64,000 nt of DNA from Ohtaekwangia sp. (lineage in GTDB: Bacteria > Bacteroidota > Bacteroidia > Cytophagales > Cyclobacteriaceae), in assembly GCA_021155195.1 (NCBI GenBank), contig JAJNPV010000037.1:310001-374000 (forward strand). Reading direction: 5' to 3'. Under the pieces are notes generated by a model. The model made no database searches. It worked only from the letters and a program-made list of their open reading frames with translations, and was not told the DNA's origin. Positions within the stretch are counted from its first letter, which is position 1. Each line of letters starts with the position of its first letter. This document shows positions 16,902 through 26,491 of this stretch, piece after piece. A program made the translations under genes and the position numbers.

Positions 16902-17918
16902 ATGAAGAATATTTTAGTTACCGGTGGAGCTGGTTTTATTGGCTCAAATTTTATTCCCTATTTTATTAAGAGTAATAAAGAGTTGCATGTGATCAATCTT
17001 GATCTATTGACTTATGCAGGCAATCTTGACAATCTGAAAGAAGTTGAAGGCAATCCTCGATACACATTTGTGAAAGGAGATATTTGTGATCGACAACTTG
17101 TAGAGTCAATATTTGAAAAACATACTATATCAGGAGTGATCCACTTTGCAGCTGAATCGCATGTCGATAATTCTATATCAGGGCCGGAGGCCTTTGTAAG
17201 AACAAACATCAATGGCACATTCACATTGTTGGACGTTGCGCGCAAGAATTGGATGAATTCCTCTTTCGAAGTAAAGGATGGAAAAGGAGACAATCGTTTT
17301 TTGCATGTCTCTACTGATGAAGTGTACGGCACATTGGGTAAGGAAGGATTGTTTACAGAAAAAACACCGTATTCTCCTAATAGCCCGTATTCGGCATCAA
17401 AAGCAAGCAGCGATCTTTTAGTTCGAAGCTATTTCCATACCTATGGAATGAATGTGGTGACAACCAATTGCTCAAATAACTACGGGCCTAAGCAACACAA
17501 TGAAAAATTAATTCCAACCATTATTCGAAAAGCATTGTCTAATCAACCAATACCTATTTATGGGGATGGACTTAACGTGCGCGACTGGCTGTATGTATTG
17601 GATCATGCCAAGGGAATAGACTTGGCATTTCATAAAGGAGTGAGCGGAGAAACGTATAACATTGGTGGAAGAAATGAACGGACTAACCTTCAGATTGTAG
17701 ATGCCATTTGTTCTATTCTGGACTCAAATAGTCCAAGTAAAAATGGAAAGTCTTATAAAGAGCAAATTACGTTTGTAAAAGATCGTGCTGGTCATGATAA
17801 ACGGTATGCTATTGATGCGTCAAAACTTGAGAAAGATCTTGGTTGGAAAGCAGAAGAGAATTTTGAAAGTGGGATTATGAAGACGATAGAGTGGTATATT
17901 AAAGCCCAAACGGAATGA
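16902..17918 (+). CDS. rmlB: dTDP-glucose 4,6-dehydratase RmlB
   Basis: A 338-aa extended SDR that turns dTDP-glucose into dTDP-4-keto-6-deoxyglucose. It has VTGGAGFIGSNFI, DLLTYAGNLDNL, HFAAESHVDNSI, VSTDEVYG (catalytic Asp-Glu) and YSASKASSDLLVRSY with YxxxK, plus NNYGPKQHNEKLIP and the late GWKAEENFESG segment. No dTDP-4-dehydrorhamnose reductase follows, so the final step to rhamnose is encoded elsewhere or the sugar is diverted to another deoxysugar. Confidence 0.95.
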   Translation: MKNILVTGGAGFIGSNFIPYFIKSNKELHVINLDLLTYAGNLDNLKEVEGNPRYTFVKGDICDRQLVESIFEKHTISGVIHFAAESHVDNSISGPEAFVRTNINGTFTLLDVARKNWMNSSFEVKDGKGDNRFLHVSTDEVYGTLGKEGLFTEKTPYSPNSPYSASKASSDLLVRSYFHTYGMNVVTTNCSNNYGPKQHNEKLIPTIIRKALSNQPIPIYGDGLNVRDWLYVLDHAKGIDLAFHKGVSGETYNIGGRNERTNLQIVDAICSILDSNSPSKNGKSYKEQITFVKDRAGHDKRYAIDASKLEKDLGWKAEENFESGIMKTIEWYIKAQTE

Positions 17919-17938
17919 GTGGTTACTCGCATTGATTT

Positions 17939-19228
17939 ATGATTGGCAACTATCTTCAGGGGATTTTAACTAATAATCATATTGACAAGGAAGACATTGG
18001 TATATTAATTCTCTTGTTTGCGCTTCCTTTCACCAGAAGTTTTGTTAACATAACAATTGCTGCTATTATTCTTTATTCCGTGTATCATCATGTTAAGGAG
18101 AAAAAATGGCCGGTAATTCAATTTCATTGGTTTCTACCCTTACTTTTTTGTTATTTTCTTATATCGGTATTGATCACTGGTGGTTCGTGGTCTTTGGTTG
18201 AAAGGAGATTAACACTTATTATAATACCAATAATTTTTGCCATCAATTTAAACTACTTTCTTCCGAAACTAAAGAATAAAATATATATGTCATTTGTCGC
18301 TGGAAATATTCTGGCAACAATTATTTGTCTAATAAGAGCTTCAGTTCGATCAATTAATATCGATAATGGTAAAATAATATTTAATGCCAAGGTTTTAAAG
18401 GATACCGATTATGATTTTTTAACATCATCGGTGATGGGGGGAAATTATTTTTTCAGTGGCGAGTTTTCTTATTTTGTTGACTCAACTTATTTTGCTCTTT
18501 ATATCGTTTTTGCCCAGGTTCTTATTTTTGAACTATTTAGAGATAGTTATGGAAAGACAACAAAACAGTATTTAGTATTTGTGTACATCTTTCTTTTTTT
18601 ACCATTGTTTCTTTTATCGAGTAAGGCTGCATTGATTAGTTCATTTGTGGTTTTGGTTTTTGGTCTAGTAAGAATTAAAACAGCTATAAAAAGCAGAGTA
18701 GCATATCTTCTGGGATTTTGTATTATTATTCTATTATTTTTTCTTGTTAATCCCAGATTAAGTATTTTCTTAAATACAATCTCGGATACAATTTTTGTTA
18801 TTGACCCGCATGCTAGATATGGACACTCAATCAGGATTTTGTCATGGGATGCCTCAATTGAGATCATAAAGAATAACTGGTTATTGGGGGTTGGTGAGGG
18901 AAACAAGGAATCTAAATTACTAGAGATGTATCTTGCTAAAGGTTATGATGAACCTGCAAAGGAAATGTATAATAGTCATAATTTGTTTTTGGATTTTCTC
19001 TTAGGAGGTGGCCTAATCGGATTAGGAATCTTTTTGGCTGGATTTTTTTCACTGGCGTTACGTTCTTTAAGAAAGCATGATTTTGCATTGATGGCATTTG
19101 TATTCGTTTTTTCTTTTGCGGCTCTATTTGAAAACTTATTAACGCGGTTTTCAGGCAATCTTTTCTTTGCAATCTTTATAACACTTTTATTAGGAGTTCA
19201 AAGCAAGGCTGAAATACTTAATAAGTAG
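17939..19228 (+). CDS. O-antigen ligase/polymerase-like membrane protein (1 of 3)
   Basis: A 429-aa protein with about 10-12 hydrophobic helices. The long loop between late helices with LLGVGEGN and the following MYNSHNLFLDFLLGGGLIGLG match the Wzy_C/O-antigen ligase family (PF04932 type), where this loop is periplasmic. LSSKAALISS is the matching upstream helix end. It may be a Wzy polymerase or a WaaL-type ligase; sequence alone does not separate the two. It lies between rmlB and the flippase gene. Confidence 0.72.
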   Translation: MIGNYLQGILTNNHIDKEDIGILILLFALPFTRSFVNITIAAIILYSVYHHVKEKKWPVIQFHWFLPLLFCYFLISVLITGGSWSLVERRLTLIIIPIIFAINLNYFLPKLKNKIYMSFVAGNILATIICLIRASVRSINIDNGKIIFNAKVLKDTDYDFLTSSVMGGNYFFSGEFSYFVDSTYFALYIVFAQVLIFELFRDSYGKTTKQYLVFVYIFLFLPLFLLSSKAALISSFVVLVFGLVRIKTAIKSRVAYLLGFCIIILLFFLVNPRLSIFLNTISDTIFVIDPHARYGHSIRILSWDASIEIIKNNWLLGVGEGNKESKLLEMYLAKGYDEPAKEMYNSHNLFLDFLLGGGLIGLGIFLAGFFSLALRSLRKHDFALMAFVFVFSFAALFENLLTRFSGNLFFAIFITLLLGVQSKAEILNK

Positions 19229-19271
19229 ACTACCATTTTATAAAGTAATTATTAGCGCTGGATTACAGAAG

Positions 19272-20522
19272 ATGTTGAGATTCAAAATTTTTAATTCAGA
19301 ATTTCTCAGTAATGTCTCTTATCAAATGATAGGGACGGGACTCGCTCAGGTTTTACCGTTTGCTATTTCACCGTTACTAACACGACTTTACTCTGAACAA
19401 GATTTTGCTTTGTTTACTTCATTTTTTGCCTTAGCAAGTATTTTGGTGGTTGGGGTAGGCGGACGATATCAACTAGCAATAGTATTGCCTGAAAAAAAAG
19501 CTGAGGCTGTTAAAGTATTCTCCTTAAGTATTTATATAACAGTAGCCTATTCAATCTTCTTATTTTTGATAGCCTTTCTCACGGGTATATTTCTCAATCA
19601 CTATCTCGGTAACTATATTTATTTAGTACCTCTTTATGTTTTATTTTTTGGCATATGGAGCTCTTTTTCTTATTTATCAGTACGAAGAAAAACATTCTTT
19701 CATAATGCAAGCGCCAAGGTACTTCAATCTGTAGTCTACATTATCGTTTGCGTAACTCTTGGATTGATGAAGTTTACAAGTATAGGGTTAATTTTAGGAA
19801 GAACGTTTGGTACACTTTCTTCCTGGTTTTATCTCCAAAGGATTTCTATTAAGAAAATCAGATTTACTAAAATAGAGAATCTTAAAGAAGTAGGATTGAA
19901 ATACATTGATTATCCAAAATATGGATTAATTCCCGCGTTCCTAGATATTGCTTCTGTTCAGGGGATAGTACTCATTCTAGCCCAATTCTACTTAACAACA
20001 GATCTGGGCTACTTCGGATTAACAACTTTGGTTTTAAGTGCGCCTATCGCATTGGTGGGAGGTTCATTTAAAGATGTCTTTTATCAGAAGATGACTTCAT
20101 TGGTAAGCAGTAAAGCTTATATTGATGCAAAGAGATTTTTTATCAAATCTGCATTGGGTCTTCTTGGATTAGGAATACCGATATGCCTTATTATTTATTT
20201 TTTTGGCCCTGATATATTTAAATTTGTGTTTGGTGAACGGTGGGAACGGTCTGGTTATTTTGCATCTCTCTTATCGGTAAGTTTTTTAATACAATTAGTA
20301 GTGAGCCCACTATCCTCAATTTTTAACGCTACCAACAAAGTTAGGATTTCATCATTTTGGCAGACGTTATATTTTATTAGTACCTTTTCAACCTTAGGAA
20401 TATGTTCCTATGTTTTAAAAATTGGCATCGAGGACTTGTTAATCGTATATGTAATTCACGAAGTAGTCTTGTATTCTGTTTATTTCATTTTGCAGTATTG
20501 GACACTAAAGCGACTATCATAA
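19272..20522 (+). CDS. Wzx-type oligosaccharide flippase
   Basis: A 416-aa polytopic protein with about 12 helices. The N-terminus (NVSYQMIGTGLAQVLPFAISPLLTRLYSEQDFALFTSFFALASI) is the classic polysaccharide-biosynthesis/Wzx flippase start, and the middle FGERWERSGYFASLLSVSFLIQLVVSPLSSIFNATNK block is also common in the family. It should move undecaprenyl-linked repeat units across the inner membrane. The stop is followed directly by the asnB-like ATG. Confidence 0.85.
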   Translation: MLRFKIFNSEFLSNVSYQMIGTGLAQVLPFAISPLLTRLYSEQDFALFTSFFALASILVVGVGGRYQLAIVLPEKKAEAVKVFSLSIYITVAYSIFLFLIAFLTGIFLNHYLGNYIYLVPLYVLFFGIWSSFSYLSVRRKTFFHNASAKVLQSVVYIIVCVTLGLMKFTSIGLILGRTFGTLSSWFYLQRISIKKIRFTKIENLKEVGLKYIDYPKYGLIPAFLDIASVQGIVLILAQFYLTTDLGYFGLTTLVLSAPIALVGGSFKDVFYQKMTSLVSSKAYIDAKRFFIKSALGLLGLGIPICLIIYFFGPDIFKFVFGERWERSGYFASLLSVSFLIQLVVSPLSSIFNATNKVRISSFWQTLYFISTFSTLGICSYVLKIGIEDLLIVYVIHEVVLYSVYFILQYWTLKRLS

Positions 20523-22334
20523 ATGTGTGGAATTACGGGGATAATAATGAAAGATTTCACTTCAGTCGATCCAAAAAGACTGAAGGAAATGAATGATTCA
20601 ATTCAGCACCGAGGACCAGATGGAGAAGGATTTTATTATCACGGTAATGTTGGGTTTGGGCATAGGAGGTTGGCAATATTAGATCTTTCGGAGGCGGGTG
20701 CACAACCGATGTCATGGAATGACAAATACACAATCACATTCAACGGGGAAATCTACAACTACCTGGAAATCAAAAAAGAGCTTGAGAAGTTAGGTTTCAC
20801 TTTTTCATCTGGAACCGACACTGAAGTAATACTCGCAGCCTATCATCAATGGGGAACTCAATGTGTAAATCGATTCAATGGAATGTGGGCTTTTGCGATC
20901 CATGATCAATCGCAAAACCAGATCTTCATTAGCCGCGATCGTTTTGGCGTTAAACCACTTTATCTGTTTAGTAATGAAACTATGTTTAGTTTCGCATCTG
21001 AAATACGGCAATTGTTATTGCTTGTGAAAGATGTATACGCTGACACGCAAATTATTTTTGACTACCTGTATCTAAGCCAGCAGAATCATACTAACAATAC
21101 TTTCTTCAGAGAAATAAAACGAGTTCCCCAGGGTTGTAACCTAATCTATAATCTTAATTCAAATGAGTACACGATAGAAAAGTACTATCAGCTTAAGTTG
21201 AACCCAGCCATTCAGAAATTGGGTATTATGGAGGCTATTGATGTCTACCGTGAAAATTTAGATAAATCCATTAATCTTCGTCTACGTTCGGACGTTTTGG
21301 TTGGAACGTGTTTAAGTGGTGGATTAGACAGCTCTATCATCTCGGCAATAGCCAGCGAACAATACCATCACACTTCTAATCAAAAATTTCGTGCCATTAC
21401 AGCGCGATCTATTGAGAGGGAAACCGATGAGACGTACTTTGCCGAATTAGTAGTTAAACACTCCAATCTTGATTGGTTTACAACCAAGCCATCGGTGGAG
21501 GAAATTGACAACGTAATTGAAGAGGTTATCCGAATTCAGGAGGAGCCTTTTTTGAGTCTGTCCATTGTCATGCAATATTTTGTAATGAAACTGGCCAAAG
21601 AATCTGGCTGTATAGTGTTACTTGATGGGCAGGGAGGAGATGAAACTTTACTGGGTTACGAAAGATATTATTCAACTTATCTTAATGAATTGCCGCTAAC
21701 AAAAGCGCTAGCAGAGTTTTTCAGAATCTCAAAAAATTCAAAACTCTCTATTTCTGAAGTGCTGGCATATAAAGCCTATTTCACAAATACGATTATTAGA
21801 AAAAAAATCCTGCAAAATCGAAATCGATTTATCAAGAAGCCCTATCGGCTCTATTTTAATGATTTGTTATTGGAATCGATTACTCAGTCATTTCAATCCA
21901 TAGAGGCACTTCAGTTAAATGAAATTCAATCACTGCAGCTACCTAAATTATTAAACTATGAGGATAAGAACTCAATGCGTTTTTCAATTGAGGCACGGGT
22001 GCCATTCTTAGATTATAATCTTGTTGAAGTTGCAATTTCTTTGCCGATGGAGGCAAAAATCAGGGATGGCTGGACAAAGTATCCCCTAAGAGTGATTGGG
22101 AAAGATTTGCTACCCCCTGAAATAACCTGGAGAAAAAATAAATTTGGGTTCGAAGCGCCAAAACAAACCTGGAATAAGCTAGCGGCCACATCGATAGTCA
22201 AATCACTGGAGAATGCGGGCTTTATCAATGAGTTGATAGATGTAAAAGAAGCGGCAAAAATAAATAGCCCTGATACGTTGTGGAAATTGTATAATTTATC
22301 GCGGTGGGCTGAAATTTATAATGTTAAATTATGA
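20523..22334 (+). CDS. asnB: Asparagine synthase (glutamine-hydrolysing)-like amidotransferase
   Basis: A 603-aa class II amidotransferase. Cys2 follows the initiator Met in MCGITGIIM; RHRGPDGEG-like IQHRGPDGEG, FNGEIYNY and SRDRFGVKPLY complete the glutaminase half. The synthetase half has the PP-loop CLSGGLDSSIIS near residue 265 and DGQGGDETLLGYERYY. The C-terminus is complete. Its place between flippase and polymerase genes suggests amidation of a uronic acid sugar (as proposed for WbpS-like proteins) instead of free asparagine synthesis; that is inference. Confidence 0.85.
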   Translation: MCGITGIIMKDFTSVDPKRLKEMNDSIQHRGPDGEGFYYHGNVGFGHRRLAILDLSEAGAQPMSWNDKYTITFNGEIYNYLEIKKELEKLGFTFSSGTDTEVILAAYHQWGTQCVNRFNGMWAFAIHDQSQNQIFISRDRFGVKPLYLFSNETMFSFASEIRQLLLLVKDVYADTQIIFDYLYLSQQNHTNNTFFREIKRVPQGCNLIYNLNSNEYTIEKYYQLKLNPAIQKLGIMEAIDVYRENLDKSINLRLRSDVLVGTCLSGGLDSSIISAIASEQYHHTSNQKFRAITARSIERETDETYFAELVVKHSNLDWFTTKPSVEEIDNVIEEVIRIQEEPFLSLSIVMQYFVMKLAKESGCIVLLDGQGGDETLLGYERYYSTYLNELPLTKALAEFFRISKNSKLSISEVLAYKAYFTNTIIRKKILQNRNRFIKKPYRLYFNDLLLESITQSFQSIEALQLNEIQSLQLPKLLNYEDKNSMRFSIEARVPFLDYNLVEVAISLPMEAKIRDGWTKYPLRVIGKDLLPPEITWRKNKFGFEAPKQTWNKLAATSIVKSLENAGFINELIDVKEAAKINSPDTLWKLYNLSRWAEIYNVKL

Positions 22335-23608
22335 ATGCGGTGACCCAGCATGTTTACAAATACAAGGTAAGTGCTATCAAATTAAAAAATAGTTTTCTGT
22401 CGCTCGGTATTTTGATTTTACTGGAAGTCGTATTCTCTCAAATAATATTACCGAACTTTTCCTTCCCTCAGGATGTAAAAACTTCAATCAATTTCTTTTT
22501 CTTGTATGCACTGGGGGTTGGGTTTATTTTGTTCATTTTACTTGTCCCTACATCAGACTTCACGTATGCTATCCTGAACTGCATGCTAATTTTACTCCTT
22601 TTTCCAGCGATCATAGTAAGTAATCATATGGAGTCCGATTGGAGAATCCTTTTCTCTCATTCACTTTATTTCTTAAGTGTTTATTTTTTCTGCACATTTA
22701 TTCCTATTCGTATAAGAATGCCAAATATTTTGGAAGGCCAAAGGCTTACTATTTTGTTTATTATTGCAGCTCTTGCAATTATACCATTTGTGATAATTTT
22801 TGCGCCACATATAAATTTTAATAATTTTTTATTGATTGATATTTACTCTACCCGGGAGATAGAAGAGACGGTTTCGAATACCTATACACGTTATGTTTAT
22901 TCCTGGCTGGCTAAAATCATTATTCCAGTCGTTTTAATTTATTCGCTTATAAAAAAAGACTATTTGAAATCATGGATGGCAGTTGCTGCCTTACTTTTTC
23001 TTTTTTTAGCGGGCGGTCATAAAGGAGTTTTTCTGGGCGTTTTCGTGGTAATAGCTTTTCGTAAGGGCGATTATAAACAGAAAGTAAAATTTTTGCTTTT
23101 AGGAATGGTAGGGCTTACGCTGTTATCGCTTTTATTATTTTATACTATCGGAGACTTCTCAATTCCAAATATAATTCACCGCAGAGTCTTTTTTATTCCT
23201 GCAATTTTAGACGTAGAATATTTTAACTATTTTCAAGGCAAACCTTTGTTTTGGGGACATTCCTTTTTAGGGTCTATCGTCCACTATCCTTATAGTATGC
23301 CTCCTCAAAATATTATTGGTGAGATTGTCTTTCAGAGCAAAGATGTGTTTGCCAATAATGGAATAATTAGTGACGGATTCATCAATCTGGGTATGGCAGG
23401 TGTAGTTCTTAATGTTCTTATTATTAGCATATGTTTCTCATTCCTCAGCAGTCTTCGTATGAGTACTCAATTTTTTGGTGTAATTTTTCTCTTTTTTTAT
23501 AGTCTTGTTAGTAGTTACCTTCCTGTGGTTCTAATAACGCATGGTGGATTGTTGTTGCTGTTTATTGGACAATTCTTTCTTAAAGACACATCCCTTCAGA
23601 ATGATTAA
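22331..23608 (+). CDS. Polytopic membrane protein, probable repeat-unit polymerase Wzy (2 of 3)
   Basis: A 425-aa protein with about 10-12 helices and little recognisable sequence, as is typical for Wzy. A periplasmic-type loop near residues 290-350 (PLFWGHSFLGSIVHYPYSMPP and NNGIISDGFINLGMAGVVLNVL) resembles oligosaccharide repeat-unit polymerases, where a late loop with G-F-x-N-x-G precedes a helix. AGGHKGVFLGVFVVIAF marks the middle. ATG 22331 overlaps the asnB stop by 4 bp. It is the best Wzy candidate of the three because it lacks the SHN motif of ligase-family proteins. Confidence 0.65.
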   Translation: MNAVTQHVYKYKVSAIKLKNSFLSLGILILLEVVFSQIILPNFSFPQDVKTSINFFFLYALGVGFILFILLVPTSDFTYAILNCMLILLLFPAIIVSNHMESDWRILFSHSLYFLSVYFFCTFIPIRIRMPNILEGQRLTILFIIAALAIIPFVIIFAPHINFNNFLLIDIYSTREIEETVSNTYTRYVYSWLAKIIIPVVLIYSLIKKDYLKSWMAVAALLFLFLAGGHKGVFLGVFVVIAFRKGDYKQKVKFLLLGMVGLTLLSLLLFYTIGDFSIPNIIHRRVFFIPAILDVEYFNYFQGKPLFWGHSFLGSIVHYPYSMPPQNIIGEIVFQSKDVFANNGIISDGFINLGMAGVVLNVLIISICFSFLSSLRMSTQFFGVIFLFFYSLVSSYLPVVLITHGGLLLLFIGQFFLKDTSLQND

Positions 23609-23671
23609 TTTTATTTATTTCTTAAATGAATTACTACCAATCTGATATCATTAAATTTAATAGGTATTACT

Positions 23672-24289
23672 ATGACCGTAATTATTGACTACCAAGCCGG
23701 GAATCTTGGATCAATTCAAAACATGCTTAAAAAACTGGGGGAGGTCTCTATGATTACGTCAAATCCAGAGGAGATAAACCAAGCTGATCATTTAATTCTA
23801 CCTGGTGTAGGTGCCTTTGATTTTGGCATGCAGAAATTAAGAGAATTGAATTTGGTTTCCTCGCTTCGAAAAAAAGTGCTTGAAGAAAGAATCCCAATTC
23901 TCGGAGTGTGTCTTGGAGCACAGTTATTCTGTAACTCAAGCGAAGAAGGGATTGAATCAGGACTTGGATTGATTAATGGTGTTGTGCGAAAATTTCCAAC
24001 AAATTTGAATGGGAAAAAATTTTCGGTTCCCCATATGGGCTGGGATTATGTCAGACCGAAGAAGGAAAGTAAACTTCTTCCGGCATCGGAGGAAGGAATG
24101 CGTTTCTATTTTGTTCACTCCTATGGAATTACGTGTTTGGATCAAACGGATGTGTTGGCTGAAAATAAATACAGTATGACGTATCACTCGGCTTTTGAAA
24201 GAGATAATATTCTAGGGGTTCAATTTCATCCAGAAAAAAGCCATCGTTTTGGGAAGCAGCTTTATAAAAATTTTATTGAAAACTACTAA
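23672..24289 (+). CDS. HisH-like glutamine amidotransferase of the amidino-sugar module
   Basis: A 205-aa class I glutaminase. The catalytic Cys80 is in GVCLGAQLF and the His/Glu pair in VQFHPEKSH; the opening IIDYQAGNLGSIQN is the HisH form. In histidine synthesis HisH feeds ammonia to HisF, but here the pair lies among polysaccharide genes with a WbpG-like enzyme and no other his genes. The closest known arrangement is the hisH2-hisF2-wbpG set of Pseudomonas LPS, which converts an N-acetyl group to an acetamidino group. It should supply ammonia to the HisF-like protein encoded next. Confidence 0.88.
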   Translation: MTVIIDYQAGNLGSIQNMLKKLGEVSMITSNPEEINQADHLILPGVGAFDFGMQKLRELNLVSSLRKKVLEERIPILGVCLGAQLFCNSSEEGIESGLGLINGVVRKFPTNLNGKKFSVPHMGWDYVRPKKESKLLPASEEGMRFYFVHSYGITCLDQTDVLAENKYSMTYHSAFERDNILGVQFHPEKSHRFGKQLYKNFIENY

Positions 24290-25050
24290 TGGCTATACCA
24301 CGTGTTATACCGGTTCTATTGCTTCGCAATAAGGGCCTAGTAAAAACGGTTAAGTTTAAGGATGCTAGATATATTGGTGATCCCTTTAACGCGGTTAAAA
24401 TTCTTAATGAAAAAGAAGTTGATGAGCTCATCTTTCTTGATATTGATGCTTCAAAGGAAAACCGCGCGCCACCCTATGAATATCTGAAAGAAATTGCATC
24501 TGAATGTTTCATGCCGCTTGCCTATGGTGGAGCTATAAGAAGCGTTGATCAGATAAGAAATTTGATTCAAAGCGGAATTGAAAAAGTCTGTATTAATACT
24601 CAATCAGTTCTGAATCCTGATTTTATAAGGAGCGCCTGTGAAATTTTTGGTGCCTCTACCATAGTAGGTTCAATGGACGTTAAAAAAAATATGTTTGGGA
24701 AATATCACGTTTATTCTCACGTAAAAAATGCATCTCTAGGAGTAGACCCTGAAAAACATGCTGAGTATCTTCAAAATTTAGGTGTGGGTGAGATTTTTTT
24801 AAATAATATTGATCTTGATGGCACTATGACGGGTTATGACCTTGATCTGGTTAAAAAGATTACTAGTTCAGTTGATGTACCAGTTATTGCGTGTGGCGGT
24901 GCTGGCTCGCTGCATGATATTGAAAAAGTGGTTAAACAGGCCAATGCCTCAGCAGCTGCAGCGGGCAGTATGTTTGTGTTTCACGGTAAACATAAAGCTG
25001 TCCTTATAAGTTATCCTGATGATAGTGCTTTGAATTCTATCTGGGGCTAA
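24289..25050 (+). CDS. HisF-like ammonia-channel partner, catalytic Asp replaced
   Basis: A 253-aa (beta-alpha)8 barrel. LIFLDIDASKENR, YGGAIRSVDQIRNLI, KVCINTQSV, NNIDLDGTMTGYDLDL and VIACGGAGSLHDI are clear HisF blocks. In HisF the general acid/base Asp11 lies in LDVKDG; here the aligned segment is LLLRNKG, so residue 11 is Leu. The second acid (Asp in SMDVK) remains. Loss of Asp11 argues against imidazole glycerol phosphate synthesis and for a pure channel role with WbpG. The start overlaps the hisH-like stop by one base (TAATG). Confidence 0.87.
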   Translation: MAIPRVIPVLLLRNKGLVKTVKFKDARYIGDPFNAVKILNEKEVDELIFLDIDASKENRAPPYEYLKEIASECFMPLAYGGAIRSVDQIRNLIQSGIEKVCINTQSVLNPDFIRSACEIFGASTIVGSMDVKKNMFGKYHVYSHVKNASLGVDPEKHAEYLQNLGVGEIFLNNIDLDGTMTGYDLDLVKKITSSVDVPVIACGGAGSLHDIEKVVKQANASAAAAGSMFVFHGKHKAVLISYPDDSALNSIWG

Positions 25051-25066
25051 GTTAGACTCTAGTCTT

Positions 25067-25174
25067 ATGAATAGATATGTTCATTTTTTAAAAAGAGATG
25101 AAAATCAATCGCTTGAAATTATTGGAATTATCATCATCCTAATCATCAATGAAATCTTGCGAAAATTAGTTTAG
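25067..25174 (+). CDS. Possible 35-aa membrane peptide
   Basis: An ATG-initiated frame of 35 residues: polar N-terminus MNRYVHFLKRDENQS, then a hydrophobic stretch LEIIGIIIILIINEIL and a basic end. It fits in the 213-bp gap after the HisF-like gene. The composition suits a single-helix peptide, but AT-rich spacer DNA can produce such a frame by chance. No homologue is recognised. Confidence 0.25.
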   Translation: MNRYVHFLKRDENQSLEIIGIIIILIINEILRKLV

Positions 25175-25207
25175 AATTTCTCAACAGTTATTTTAACCTT
25201 AAATCAT

Positions 25208-25215
25208 TACCTTTG
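25208..25215 (+). promoter_or_regulatory. -7 box before the glycosyltransferase at 25264 (TACCTTTG)
   Basis: TACCTTTG fits TAnnTTTG and is followed by GCGCTCAAAAT, identical to the bases after the rmlA box at 15441. A second promoter here would let the amidino-module tail and downstream sugar genes be expressed separately. Confidence 0.45.
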
Positions 25216-25263
25216 CGCTCAAAATTGGCGAGAATCAAGTATTAATTTAATTTATTTAAAGAT

Positions 25264-26421
25264 TTGACCTCGGATCATTCTAAAATTCGCCTTAACCTTC
25301 ACATTTATCCATCGTATTTCACCAACGAATCCAGGATAATGAGGGAATCTCAGGCGATTATTCAATTAGCCATTGCAGAAAAGGTCGTCTTGGTTGGTCT
25401 TTGGAAGGAAGGCTTACCTGAAAGAGAGGAAATATCAGATAGCATATCTCTTCATAGGCTAAAGACTATGGTGGGCAAGAGGGGGAATTCGCGATGGTCA
25501 AATGTATTTACATTATTGTCTTTTTTTATGGTGTTATTTCGTTTGACCTTACGGATTAAGCCACAGGTAATCAATATTCATTCTCTTACACTCCTTCCTT
25601 TTGGTGTGTTGTTAAAATTGGTTTCAAGGTCTTATCTTATCTATGATGCTCATGAATTAGAAACGGAAACTCATGCATCACATGGAATACGTAAGCGAGT
25701 AGCTCAAATACTGGAGCGATTCTTTATAAAATTTGTTGATCATACAATTGTGGTAAGTCACTCGATTGAGACTTGGTACACACATGCTTACAAACTAAAG
25801 GAGATAACAACGATAAAGAACATTCCTCAAACAACATCGGTCAATAAAATTCGTAGCACAAAATCCATTCTGGGATTAGAGGAAACGTCTCAATTGTACA
25901 TTTACGTTGGCCTGCTGTCAGGCGGACGCGGCATTGAATTGTTATTAAATGCCTTTAAGAATCTTCAGGGCTCAAGCAAACATCTCCTTTTTTTAGGATA
26001 TGGAGATTTAGTGGCGAAAGTAAAATCAAATCTTGGCCCCAACATTCATTATCTTTCTGCTGTACCCCCGCACGAAGTATTAGAATATGTTGCAGGCGCG
26101 GATGTAGGGTTAAGTATTATAGAGAAAAGCTGCTTAAGTTATTATTATAGTTTGCCTAACAAAGTCTTTGAATATATGGCTGCAGGTGTTCCTTTTATTT
26201 GTAGTGATTTCCCGGATGTAAAATCTGAATTTGAGCAGTTCGGAGTTTGCTGGTTCGTTCAATCGGAGAAAGAAATGGTTGAGTTAGTCTCCACACTTTC
26301 CAGTGAAGAAATCAAAAAAAGAAAATCGATTGTTTATCAAAACAGAAATAATTGGACATGGAATCAGGAGAAGAAAAAACTGAAAGGAGTTTACTCATCC
26401 CTTTTCAAATTTAGTTACTGA
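25264..26421 (+). CDS. Glycosyltransferase, GT4-like (GT-B fold)
   Basis: A 385-aa GT-B enzyme. The N-terminal half shows IRLNLHIYPSYFTNESRIMRE and INIHSLTLLPFGVLLK; the C-terminal nucleotide-sugar half has YVGLLSGGRGIELLLNAF, HLLFLGYGDL and the acceptor-binding PNKVFEYMAAGVPFICSDFPD, typical of GT4-family enzymes. Translation probably starts at the TTG at 25264: an in-frame stop lies at 25243-25245, and the first ATG (25339) would remove the first beta-strand. The donor is unknown. Confidence 0.8.
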   Translation: MTSDHSKIRLNLHIYPSYFTNESRIMRESQAIIQLAIAEKVVLVGLWKEGLPEREEISDSISLHRLKTMVGKRGNSRWSNVFTLLSFFMVLFRLTLRIKPQVINIHSLTLLPFGVLLKLVSRSYLIYDAHELETETHASHGIRKRVAQILERFFIKFVDHTIVVSHSIETWYTHAYKLKEITTIKNIPQTTSVNKIRSTKSILGLEETSQLYIYVGLLSGGRGIELLLNAFKNLQGSSKHLLFLGYGDLVAKVKSNLGPNIHYLSAVPPHEVLEYVAGADVGLSIIEKSCLSYYYSLPNKVFEYMAAGVPFICSDFPDVKSEFEQFGVCWFVQSEKEMVELVSTLSSEEIKKRKSIVYQNRNNWTWNQEKKKLKGVYSSLFKFSY

Positions 26422-26422
26422 C

Positions 26423-26491
26423 ATGAAAATGCAGGAATTATATCAAATGGACTTAGTTTTACTTATTATAAGTATAATACAACTTAAATGA
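26423..26491 (+). CDS. Possible 22-aa coupled hydrophobic peptide
   Basis: The frame MKMQELYQMDLVLLIISIIQ plus two residues starts one base after the glycosyltransferase stop and its TGA overlaps the methyltransferase ATG (ATGA). Its position would allow translational coupling between the two large genes, in place of a 66-bp untranslated gap. It may be chance; nothing homologous is recognised. Confidence 0.18.
   Translation: MKMQELYQMDLVLLIISIIQLK

Noticed and set aside
23672..25050. Histidine biosynthesis genes hisH and hisF
   Set aside because: No other his genes are near, the pair lies in a polysaccharide locus with a WbpG-like gene, and the HisF-like protein lacks Asp11.
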